34,585 nucleotides of DNA from Paracoccaceae bacterium (lineage in GTDB: Bacteria; Pseudomonadota; Alphaproteobacteria; Rhodobacterales; Rhodobacteraceae), in the NCBI GenBank assembly GCA_902633655.1, contig CACPHA010000018.1:1-34585 (forward strand), read 5' to 3'. The notes under the pieces are model-generated. The model saw only the letters and a program-made list of their open reading frames with translations, had not been told where the DNA came from and made no database searches. This document shows, in pieces, positions 28,084 through 34,585 of the stretch. The position numbers and the translations under genes were made by a program. Numbering within the stretch: position 1 is the first letter of the stretch; every line of letters begins with the position of its first letter.

Positions 28084-29559
28084 CTACTCCGCCGCTATGG
28101 CATTTCTCGATTTAAGATCGTTTAAAATAGCATCCGCGGTATCTCGTCCATCTCGGATAGCCCAAACCACCAGAGAGGCACCTCTAACAATATCCCCTAC
28201 GGCATAAACGTTTTCTAGCTTTGTGCGGCCCGTTTCGAACTCCGCTTTGATCGTACCCCACCGAGTGACTGGCAGCTCTGGATGGTCAAATAGTGATGGG
28301 AGGTCTTCAGGTTCAAAACCCAAAGCCTTGATCACCAACTCTGCCTCTTCCACATACGCACTGCCCTCAATCGCCTCTGGCACCCGACGTCCGGTTGCGT
28401 CTGGGGACCCTAGACGCATCTTATTGGCAACAACACCATGCACCGGAGTTGAGCTATTATCAATATCGACAATGTTCGTTATACCATGTTCGCCAAGAAA
28501 TTCATTTGGAGCAGAGAGCCAGTCAAAGATCACACCCTCCTCTTCGGCGTTTTGAACCTCACGCTGCGAGCCTGGCATATTCTCTCTGTCACGCCTGTAA
28601 ATGCATTTGACTGATGTGGCACCTTGTCGCACAGCTGTCCTTAGGCAGTCCATCGCAGTATCACCACCACCTATCACAACGACTTTTTTATCTTTTGCGT
28701 TAAGTTCTCCGCTTTCAAAAGCGTCAACCTGGTCACCGAAATTTACTCTGTTTGAAGCCGTGAGATAATCGAGCGCTTGAACTACGCCGCTGCGTTCAGA
28801 TCCCGGAAGGTCAATATCTCGAATTTTATAAACACCAGTTGCGACGATCAACGCATCATGTTTTTCGCGAAGGTCATTAAAACTTATGTCCAGCCCAACA
28901 TTGCAGTTCAGTTCCAAGTTGATACCACCCTTAAGAAGCTGGTCATTGCGTTTAATGACTACATCTTTTTCCAGTTTGAAACCAGGTATGCCGTAAGTAA
29001 GTAAGCCGCCAGCGCGATCATATCGGTCATAAATTGTTACCTGAATGCCCGCACGGCGCAGCCTATCAGCCGCTGCCATTCCACCGGGCCCGGCGCCGAT
29101 AATACCAACGGAGTGATTTAACTCAACAACCGGATTTAGTGATTGCACCCAGCCCTCTTCCCAAGCCTTGTCCGTGATATATTTTTCAACCGCGCCAATT
29201 GTAACAGTACCATGCCCGGCGCTTTCTATGACACAATTTCCTTCACAAAGCCGATCCTGGGGGCAAATTCGGCCACAAATTTCTGGAAATGTGTTGGTTT
29301 GCTGCGACAGCTCGTAGGCTTCTCTCAATCGCCCCTCTGCTGTTAGCTTTAGCCAGTCCGGAATATTATTATGAAGAGGACAATGGGTCTGACAATATGG
29401 AACACCGCATTGACTGCAGCGGCTAGCCTGTTGCGCAGCCTTTTTACGGGCAAACTCAGCATAAATTTCATTAAAGTCTTGTGAGCGCTCTCCTGCAGAA
29501 CGCTTTTTTGGCATTTCTCGGTTGAGCGATACAAATTGTAGCATCGGCTGTTCAGACAT
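28084..29559 (-). CDS. gltD: Glutamate synthase (NADPH), small subunit
   Basis: The 491-residue beta subunit that takes electrons from NADPH and passes them to GltB. The N-terminal domain carries two cysteine clusters: C48, C51, C56, C60 (CSQCGVPYCQTHC) and C95, C99, C105, C109 (CGRICPQDRLCEGNC). The FAD motif GAGPGG is at 155-160 and the NADPH motif GGGDTAMDC at 297-305. The length is typical of bacterial GltD. AAAGGA precedes the ATG. It is the first gene of gltD-gltB, with a candidate promoter at 29623-29651, and diverges from uppP. Confidence 0.96.
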   Translation of the reverse strand: MSEQPMLQFVSLNREMPKKRSAGERSQDFNEIYAEFARKKAAQQASRCSQCGVPYCQTHCPLHNNIPDWLKLTAEGRLREAYELSQQTNTFPEICGRICPQDRLCEGNCVIESAGHGTVTIGAVEKYITDKAWEEGWVQSLNPVVELNHSVGIIGAGPGGMAAADRLRRAGIQVTIYDRYDRAGGLLTYGIPGFKLEKDVVIKRNDQLLKGGINLELNCNVGLDISFNDLREKHDALIVATGVYKIRDIDLPGSERSGVVQALDYLTASNRVNFGDQVDAFESGELNAKDKKVVVIGGGDTAMDCLRTAVRQGATSVKCIYRRDRENMPGSQREVQNAEEEGVIFDWLSAPNEFLGEHGITNIVDIDNSSTPVHGVVANKMRLGSPDATGRRVPEAIEGSAYVEEAELVIKALGFEPEDLPSLFDHPELPVTRWGTIKAEFETGRTKLENVYAVGDIVRGASLVVWAIRDGRDTADAILNDLKSRNAIAAE

Positions 29560-29622
29560 GCGGAAATCCTTTTAAGAAATCAGTAATTGTTCGTCCATAT
29601 GCGATTAATAGATCAAATAAAA

Positions 29623-29651
29623 GACATAAGTACTGACCTTTATTTTAACAA
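29623..29651 (-). promoter_or_regulatory. Candidate gltDB promoter
   Basis: Reading the minus strand, TTGTTA (29651-29646) and TATGTC (29628-29623) are 17 bp apart, 64 bp before the gltD ATG. The spacing is ideal and the boxes are moderate matches. Confidence 0.35.
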
Positions 29652-29685
29652 ATTTCATAAAACAATGCCACGCTGATAATAAATC

Positions 29686-29714
29686 TTGGGTTTTAGGTCC
29701 GATTCGAATATAAA
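29686..29714 (+). promoter_or_regulatory. Candidate uppP promoter
   Basis: TTGGGT (29686-29691) and TATAAA (29709-29714) are 17 bp apart, about 60 bp before the uppP ATG. The gltD candidate lies back to back with it in the same 216-bp gap. Confidence 0.4.
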
Positions 29715-29775
29715 AGTGGGCTTCCTTGCTTAAGAATGACGGGGTACAAGACGTCTAAGTGCTTAAGGATTACAC

Positions 29776-30582
29776 ATGCCCGTTTTACATCTTATCATAC
29801 TTGCTATCATTCAGGGCATTACAGAGTTTCTGCCAATATCATCCAGTGCACATCTTATTATATTACCGGCCACTGCAGGTGTTGAAGATCCGGGGCCACT
29901 AGTTGATGTTGCAGTACATCTAGGCACTTTGATAGCGGTACTTGCTTATTTCAGAGTAGAGGCAGCGCGCGTTTACAGAGGAGCTTTTGGTATAATGCGG
30001 GGTTCAATTACAACCAACGATGAATCCCTTACGCTTTGCCTGCTGACTGGAACAATCCCCGTTATCCTTCTTGGCATAATTTTCAAAGGAGTGGGGTTAG
30101 ATATTACACTTCGCGATGAGTTGGGTCTCATTGGTATCATGATGTTAGTTTTCGGGATTCTGTTATGGTGGGCCGATAGTAAAAGTTATTCGATAAAAAC
30201 TGCGGAAGAGTGGACATTAAAACAAGCTCTTATCTTAGGGCTTTGGCAAGCCATTGCTCTTATACCGGGCACTTCACGATCGGGTATTATTATCACGGGT
30301 GCGCGGTTTATGGGCTTTAATCGAGAAGACGCAGCACGCATTTCAATGCTTATGTCGATACCTGTCATAATTGCTGCTTCAACTCTTAGTGCCCTAGAAG
30401 CCGTTCGCGTGGACAATTTTGGTGCTCTTCGGGCCGGTGCGGTCGCAGCTTTTTTTTCGGCGGTCTCCGCATATATTACACTGCACCTCATGATGAATTG
30501 GATTAAAAAAATAAGCTTCACCCCCTATGTAATCTACAGGGTTATTTTTGGTGCTCTTTTAATTTGGTGGGCTTATGCCTAA
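29776..30582 (+). CDS. uppP: Undecaprenyl-diphosphatase (BacA/UppP)
   Basis: A 268-residue polytopic inner-membrane protein that dephosphorylates undecaprenyl pyrophosphate so the lipid carrier can be reused in peptidoglycan synthesis. The two signature motifs are present: the Glu-rich QGITEFLPISSSAHLI region (13-28, catalytic E17) and PGTSRSG at 164-170. About seven hydrophobic segments are visible. The ribosome site is AAGGA, six bases before the ATG. aroQ follows 48 bp downstream on the same strand. Confidence 0.96.
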   Translation: MPVLHLIILAIIQGITEFLPISSSAHLIILPATAGVEDPGPLVDVAVHLGTLIAVLAYFRVEAARVYRGAFGIMRGSITTNDESLTLCLLTGTIPVILLGIIFKGVGLDITLRDELGLIGIMMLVFGILLWWADSKSYSIKTAEEWTLKQALILGLWQAIALIPGTSRSGIIITGARFMGFNREDAARISMLMSIPVIIAASTLSALEAVRVDNFGALRAGAVAAFFSAVSAYITLHLMMNWIKKISFTPYVIYRVIFGALLIWWAYA

Positions 30583-30617
30583 AAGAAACAAAAATGTGGG
30601 TAGCCAAACTAAAGGAA

Positions 30618-30627
30618 GAGACGTCTC
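30618..30627. repeat. 10-bp palindrome GAGACGTCTC before aroQ
   Basis: A perfect palindrome lying between the AAGGAAG ribosome-site-like sequence and the aroQ ATG. Its core AGACGTCT also occurs at 29749-29756, just before uppP. It could be an operator or an mRNA hairpin near the start codon; no function is demonstrated. Confidence 0.4.
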
Positions 30628-30630
30628 AAG

Positions 30631-31068
30631 ATGAGCAAACTTGTATACCTTCTAAATGGTCCTAATCTCAATTTGCTAGGACAGCGCGAGAAAGATATCT
30701 ATGGGCATGCAACTCTTGCTAATGTCATCAAGGCCTGCGATCATATAGCCCTTTCAAAAGGTATGATTTTAAAATGTTTTCAATCCAATTATGAGGGACA
30801 ACTTATCGATTGGGTCCACGCAGCCAGAGTTGAGGCAGATGCTATAGTCATAAATCCTGGTGCATACTCACACACTTCTATAGCACTCTTAGATGCGCTG
30901 AACGCATTTGAAGGTCCAGTTATCGAAGTACACGTCTCCAATATCCATGCTCGCGAAGAATTTAGACACAAGTCCTATGTCTCCATTAGAGCTGACGGGA
31001 TCATAATTGGCCTCGGGGTGCAAGGTTATGAACTTGCACTTGAAGCCATCGGTAAATTTTCTAATTGA
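30631..31068 (+). CDS. aroQ: 3-dehydroquinate dehydratase, type II
   Basis: A 145-residue type II dehydroquinase, which forms dodecamers and catalyses the third shikimate step. It has the LLNGPNLNLLGQREKDIYG start with catalytic Y24, INPGAYSHTS at about 74-83, and EVHVSNIHARE with general acid H101. Length and motifs are complete. It probably follows uppP in one transcript (48-bp gap), with the GAGACGTCTC palindrome close to its start codon. In many proteobacteria accBC follow aroQ; here a P450 remnant does. Confidence 0.95.
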   Translation: MSKLVYLLNGPNLNLLGQREKDIYGHATLANVIKACDHIALSKGMILKCFQSNYEGQLIDWVHAARVEADAIVINPGAYSHTSIALLDALNAFEGPVIEVHVSNIHAREEFRHKSYVSIRADGIIIGLGVQGYELALEAIGKFSN

Positions 31069-31098
31069 GAAATTTTTAAAAAATAAAAATCTAATTTG

Positions 31099-31173
31099 TT
31101 TGCATGGCAATTAAAGAAACTCGCAAGACCCTTTATAGATATCAATTATTAATCCTTTGATTTGCCATGCAAA
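31099..31173. repeat. Inverted repeat pair flanking 51 bp, upstream of the P450 remnant
   Basis: TTTGCATGGCAA at 31099-31110 and TTGCCATGCAAA at 31162-31173 are perfect 12-bp inverted copies. With one gap the match extends to about 18 bp (TTAAAG inside the left arm against CTTTGAT inside the right). The unit ends 40 bp before the P450 start codon and begins 30 bp after the aroQ stop. It may be a long-loop terminator, a pair of regulator sites, or a tiny mobile-element remnant. Confidence 0.6.
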
Positions 31174-31213
31174 ATATGGGCGCGTTGTTAATAAGAATAG
31201 CAAAGGAGTAGTT

Positions 31214-32368
31214 ATGTCTAACGCACCCATCTACGAAATTGATGTGGCCGAGTTTCGGAATGATCCATATCCCACCTTACAATACATGCGTAGCCATACA
31301 CCTATCGCTTATGTCCCGACTTTGGATGCAATTCTCATTACCAAACGCAATGACATATTCAAATTAGAGAAAATAACTAATGTTTTTTCGTCAGTTCAGC
31401 CGGACGGATTAATCACAAAGCTTATGGGCCAGAATATGATGCGCAAGGACGGGCACGCGCATCAGATAGAGCGCAAAGCGATTTTTTCCACAGTTTCCCC
31501 AAAAACGGTTCGTGATATCTGGGAGGCCAAATTTAAAGAATCAACAAAACAGGTTTTAAATAATCTCGCGCCTTCCGGATGCGCAGATATTACCAAAGAT
31601 TTCGCCATGCCTGTGTGTGCCGAAGCACTAAAAGCCTTGACCGGTCTCACCAACATGTCATGGCAGGAAATGGACCGTGTAAGCCAAGGCATGATCGATG
31701 GATGTGCAAATTATACTGGCGATCTGCAGGTAGAGGCCAATTGTAATGATTGCACTTCCTCGATCGATGCTCACATAAGCGAACGGCTCAGTAGAGCCGT
31801 GGATTCAAACGATAACTCTCTTATTGCTGTGCAAAAGCGCGCTGGTCTTAGCGATGCACAGTTACGCGTAAATGTAAAGCTGGCAATTTCAGGTGGTCAG
31901 AATGAGCCTAGAGACGCCATAGCAGGCATCATCTGGGCGGTTTTGCAGAATTCGAACATCCTAAGAGATCTGAAAGCAGGTAACTTGATTTATCTGCAAG
32001 TCTTTGAAGAATTCACACGATGGATATCACCAATTGGGATGTCTCCGCGCCGAGTAGCTAAACGGTACGTTCATTAAGACATTAAGTTTGAAACCGAAGA
32101 TAGTGTATTCTTCATGTTTGGGTCAGGAAACCGTGATGAGGAATATTTTGACGATCCTAATACTTTTAACCCATATCGAGATACCTCCAAAGCTATTACT
32201 TTTGGGGCTGGACCACTTTTTTTTGCAGGTGCTTGGGCGACAAAATCTCTAATAGTTAACGTTGCTTTGCCTATGATATTTGAAACTTTGCCAGATATGA
32301 AGTTAAACGGTGAGGTGAAATTCATTGGCTGGGCTTTTCGGGGGCCTCTTAGCGTTCCGGTTATATGA
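31214..32368 (+). pseudogene. Cytochrome P450, degenerate (in-frame stop and missing heme cysteine)
   Basis: The reading frame encodes a bacterial class I P450 from ATG 31214 (AAAGGAG five bases upstream) to 32368, about 384 codons, a normal length. Family marks are the I-helix ISGGQNEPRDAI (226-235), the ExxR region FEEFTRW (263-270), and MFGSGNRDEEYFDDP before the heme loop. Two defects are seen. Codon 288 is TAA (32075-32077), in frame, between RRVAKRYVH and DIKFETED. The heme loop reads FGAGPLFFAGAW (330-341), where the family has FGxGxHxCxG, so the thiolate cysteine is Phe337 and the preceding His is Leu335. Without that cysteine it cannot be a normal monooxygenase. I infer a decaying gene; both halves remain in the same frame. 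Confidence 0.85.
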
Positions 32369-32438
32369 TGAAAAAACTAGACAAAATTCGTTATGCTTTA
32401 GCTTTGACTTCATTAATAATGTCATTAAGTCTCATAAT

Positions 32439-33083
32439 ATGATTTGGACGCTTCCCAATGTGCTGACTATATTACGCCTTTTGGCAGCGCCCTCTGTGGC
32501 TGTTATGTTTTTATACTTCAATAGGCTTTATGCTGATTGGTTTGCCTTGGTCCTTTTCATCGTTGCAGCGTTAACTGACTGGTTTGACGGTTTTCTTGCT
32601 CGCACTTGGAAGCAAGAGACTAAATTTGGGACAATGTTGGATCCAATTGCTGATAAAGCCATGGTCATTATTGCACTTTTGATTATTGTTGGGTATTCTA
32701 GCATGTCGCCTTGGCTCGTCCTGCCAACTACACTGATTGTGTTTCGCGAAATTTTTATTTCGGGTTTACGTGAATTTCTAGGAAGTGATGGTTTAACTCT
32801 AAAGGCTACTAGAGCAGCCAAATTAAAAACCACAGCGCAAATGATAGCTATTGCAACTCTATTTTCTCAAGGTATTTTTGAGCATCATTTTGCTTTGTCC
32901 TTGGTCGTAGTAGAATCTGGCGGGAAAACGTTGGAAAAAGATGAGGCAGCTTGGGCCTTGCAAGGTATGATCTGGTCAGGCCATTTGGGGTTGTGGCTTT
33001 TGTGGGGAGCAGCACTTCTAACACTCATCACAGGGTGGGATTACTTTCAAAAGGCGTTGCCATTTTTGAGGGAAGACAAATGA
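32439..33083 (+). CDS. pgsA: CDP-diacylglycerol--glycerol-3-phosphate 3-phosphatidyltransferase
   Basis: A 214-residue inner-membrane enzyme making phosphatidylglycerol phosphate. The complete CDP-alcohol phosphotransferase motif is present: D47-x2-D50-G51-x2-A54-R55-x8-G64-x3-D68-x3-D72. It is preceded by the family start WTLPNVLTILRL and followed by several membrane helices. The start is ATG 32439; the open frame reaches back to 32325 inside the P450 remnant, but those residues are unlike the family. The ribosome site is weak. Its stop overlaps the moaD ATG. The pgsA-moaD-moaE order is common in alphaproteobacteria, usually with uvrC upstream, which is absent here. Confidence 0.94.
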   Translation: MIWTLPNVLTILRLLAAPSVAVMFLYFNRLYADWFALVLFIVAALTDWFDGFLARTWKQETKFGTMLDPIADKAMVIIALLIIVGYSSMSPWLVLPTTLIVFREIFISGLREFLGSDGLTLKATRAAKLKTTAQMIAIATLFSQGIFEHHFALSLVVVESGGKTLEKDEAAWALQGMIWSGHLGLWLLWGAALLTLITGWDYFQKALPFLREDK

Positions 33084-33328
33084 TTAAGGTATTGTACTTT
33101 TCGTGGGTCCGTGAACGGATCGGTCAACCACAGGAAACCTTAGAGACACGTGCTGAAAACGTGACAGCTTTGGTCGAAGAATTACGCAGAAAAGATCCAC
33201 GCTATGCGATGGCCTTTTCGGATCTTAATGCATTGCGGGTTGCAGTTGACCAAGTCCTCGTTGATTTTGACGCCCCTATTAACGGTGCTAAAGAAGTAGC
33301 CTTCTTTCCACCAATGACCGGGGGGTGA
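33080..33328 (+). CDS. moaD: Molybdopterin synthase small subunit (sulfur carrier)
   Basis: An 82-residue ubiquitin-like protein: MIKVLYFSWVRERIGQ at the start and the required C-terminal double glycine (PPMTGG), which is thiocarboxylated and inserts into MoaE. The start ATG overlaps the pgsA stop (ATGA), with GAGGGAAG just upstream. The longest open frame starts 43 codons earlier but overlaps pgsA in another frame and is not family-like. The last codons overlap the moaE start. It works in the cytoplasm in conversion of precursor Z to molybdopterin. Confidence 0.93.
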   Translation: MIKVLYFSWVRERIGQPQETLETRAENVTALVEELRRKDPRYAMAFSDLNALRVAVDQVLVDFDAPINGAKEVAFFPPMTGG

Positions 33329-33774
33329 GTATTAATATTTTTGTTCAGTCAGATAGCTTTGATCTCGGTGATGTATCTAACAAATTTGTAAGAGCTCAGC
33401 ATGGTATGGGTGCGGTAGTAACTTTTTCAGGCATTGTGCGAGATCTTAATGACGACCCACTAAAATTTTTGGAAATTGAGCACTATCCGGGAATGACCGA
33501 AAAAGCGATTGGCGAAATCGCCAAAAATGCCATGCAGCGTTGGTCACTTGGCGATGTGCTAGTGATTCATCGTTATGGTAAATTGAGTGCAGGTGACCTT
33601 ATAATGATGGTAGCAACCGCTGCACCCCACCGAAGAGATGCATTTGAAGCCGCCGAATATCTGATGGACTATTTAAAATCTCGCGCTCCATTCTGGAAAA
33701 AAGAAAATACAAATACTATGCAAGGGTGGGTAGATGCCAAGGATGAGGACGAAGATGCACTATCGCGTTGGTAG
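33325..33774 (+). CDS. moaE: Molybdopterin synthase catalytic subunit
   Basis: A 149-residue MoaE with GAVVTFSGIVRD (R39), the LEIEHYPGMTEK segment, VIHRYGKLSAGD, APHRRDAFEA (H102, R103, R104) and the active-site lysine region APFWKKE (K125/K126). With MoaD it adds the dithiolene sulfurs to cyclic pyranopterin monophosphate. It starts with GTG overlapping the moaD stop (GTGA), preceded by a G-rich stretch that also encodes the MoaD GG tail. It converges on ubiA across 171 bp. Confidence 0.95.
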   Translation: MSINIFVQSDSFDLGDVSNKFVRAQHGMGAVVTFSGIVRDLNDDPLKFLEIEHYPGMTEKAIGEIAKNAMQRWSLGDVLVIHRYGKLSAGDLIMMVATAAPHRRDAFEAAEYLMDYLKSRAPFWKKENTNTMQGWVDAKDEDEDALSRW

Positions 33775-33945
33775 TCAGAGATTACTTGTTCATAAATGAT
33801 ACTCTACAGGATCCGATCCTATATGTTAAATAAATTCTTACTAATGATTCAGAAGTTGAGGCCACTAAAATCTTTTAGTTAAAAGTACGTTAATTAATTG
33901 TGCGGCAACCCTATGTCGTTCAATATCCTAGATGTTTACCAGCGT

Positions 33946-34584
33946 TCATATTATGCAGGCGCATGCTAAAACTATGGCCATTATAAGTCCCGCATTTCTA
34001 TTTGATTTAAAGAGACTCAATAACCCACTTTGATCATCTAGATTGAGCTGCTTTAGTTGCCAGATCAGATGGCTAGTAAAAGCAAATACACCAAAAACAA
34101 CAAGGGTAAGTTTTCTGCCCTCGGCAACAAGAAGAAGTGCGACAATCATCAAAAACGCTGAGATTGCAATAAACCCCCACAACCACGCAACAGTTTGGTC
34201 TCCGAACAATCTCGCCGTTGACTTAACGCCAATCAACGCATCATCTTCCCTGTCCTGATGCGCATAAATGGTATCATAAAATAATGTCCACGAGATCGCA
34301 CCTAAATACATTAGGAAAGGAGCTAGAGTTATCGTCCCGCTATGAGCCGCAAAGGCTAATAAAATGCCCCAGTTAAAAGCAATCCCTAAAAAGACCTGTG
34401 GCCACCAGGTAAACCTTTTGGCGAAAGGATAAACGGCCACGGCCGACAAAGAACTCAGTCCAAGGATTATCGCAGTTTGATTAAAGGAAAAAAGAATGAG
34501 TGACGCCAAGAGCCCTTGTAAAACCATCCAACTTCCAGCTTGGAAAACATTAACCTGCCCCGAAGGTATTGGACGTGATTTGGT
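33946..34584 (-). CDS. ubiA: 4-hydroxybenzoate polyprenyltransferase, C-terminal part
   Basis: The frame continues beyond the right edge, so the 5' part of the gene is outside. The visible start of the fragment, TKSRPIPSGQVNVFQAGSW, is the conserved TKxRPxxSG segment after the first Asp-rich motif of UbiA. The second Asp-rich motif is DTIYAHQDREDD, followed by GVKSTARLFG. Several hydrophobic helices match this integral membrane enzyme, which prenylates 4-hydroxybenzoate in ubiquinone synthesis. The stop codon is present, so only the N terminus is missing. The fragment covers about 212 residues of a family usually near 290-320. Confidence 0.93.
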   Translation of the reverse strand, partial: TKSRPIPSGQVNVFQAGSWMVLQGLLASLILFSFNQTAIILGLSSLSAVAVYPFAKRFTWWPQVFLGIAFNWGILLAFAAHSGTITLAPFLMYLGAISWTLFYDTIYAHQDREDDALIGVKSTARLFGDQTVAWLWGFIAISAFLMIVALLLVAEGRKLTLVVFGVFAFTSHLIWQLKQLNLDDQSGLLSLFKSNRNAGLIMAIVLACACII

Positions 34585-34585
34585 T

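Noticed and set aside
32075-32077. Recoding or readthrough of the stop in the P450 gene
   Set aside because: The codon is TAA, not a TGA or TAG used for selenocysteine or pyrrolysine, and the downstream half also lacks the essential cysteine, so decay is the simpler reading.
32325-32438. N-terminal extension of PgsA into the P450 remnant
   Set aside because: The 38 extra residues overlap P450 coding sequence in another frame and are unlike the family, which begins at WTLPNVLT.
33864-33879. ACTAAAA-TC-TTTTAGT as a moaE/ubiA terminator
   Set aside because: The stem is almost all A-T with a minimal loop and no following T tract; such structures are common by chance in AT-rich spacers. AGGATCCGATCCT at 33808-33820 was judged the same way.

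Overview
The window looks like core chromosome of a low-GC marine alphaproteobacterium, most likely Rhodobacterales (Roseobacter-like). The evidence is a short alphaproteobacterial-type SRP RNA next to dnaX, a DUF3572 protein, an FzlA-type GST-fold protein ending in DLDF, a membrane-anchored CycM-type cytochrome c, a protein tyrosine phosphatase beside ffs, and a non-pyrrolysine MttB-family protein with an Arg/Gly-rich N terminus. GC is roughly mid-40s percent by eye. I see no insertion sequence, prophage, CRISPR array or tRNA gene. The assignment to order is an inference from protein character, not from a database search. LEFT (1-6.5 kb): the 3' part of a D-Ala-D-Ala carboxypeptidase with a SPOR-like tail converges on a tightly packed minus-strand operon yejA-yejB-yejE-yejF (peptide/microcin C-type ABC importer). 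MIDDLE-LEFT (6.6-11.7 kb): cycM (minus) diverges from pheA (plus). Then come nudC (minus), the SRP RNA gene ffs (plus), a small tyrosine phosphatase (minus) and dnaX (plus). MIDDLE (11.7-19.5 kb): an 850-bp gene-free gap follows dnaX. It is followed by a minus-strand group DUF3572 - HAD phosphatase - MttB-family methyltransferase, then plus-strand prpE (propionyl-CoA synthetase) and an amidase, then a second gene-free gap of 526 bp. RIGHT (19.5-29.6 kb): all minus strand. gltD-gltB (glutamate synthase) lie upstream of fzlA-queG, whose stop and start codons overlap, followed by a stand-alone HyuA-like protein. FAR RIGHT (29.8-34.6 kb): uppP and aroQ (plus), a decayed cytochrome P450, then the overlapping trio pgsA-moaD-moaE (plus), converging on a 5'-truncated ubiA (minus). 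Functionally this is housekeeping: nitrogen assimilation (GltBD), envelope and division (carboxypeptidase, UppP, FzlA, PgsA), Phe and shikimate steps (PheA, AroQ), molybdopterin (MoaDE), ubiquinone (UbiA), tRNA modification (QueG), replication (DnaX), protein targeting (ffs) and peptide uptake (Yej). The accessory-flavoured parts are the MttB-family gene, the amidase, the lone HyuA protein and the P450 remnant. I did not find a convincing new multi-gene system. The strongest unusual signal is the P450 gene, which carries both an in-frame stop codon and replacement of its heme-ligand cysteine, with a perfect 12-bp inverted repeat just upstream. Several start codons were moved from the longest ORF to sites with a good Shine-Dalgarno sequence (pheA, prpE, gltB, P450, pgsA, moaD, queG, mttB-like, DUF3572, yejA).
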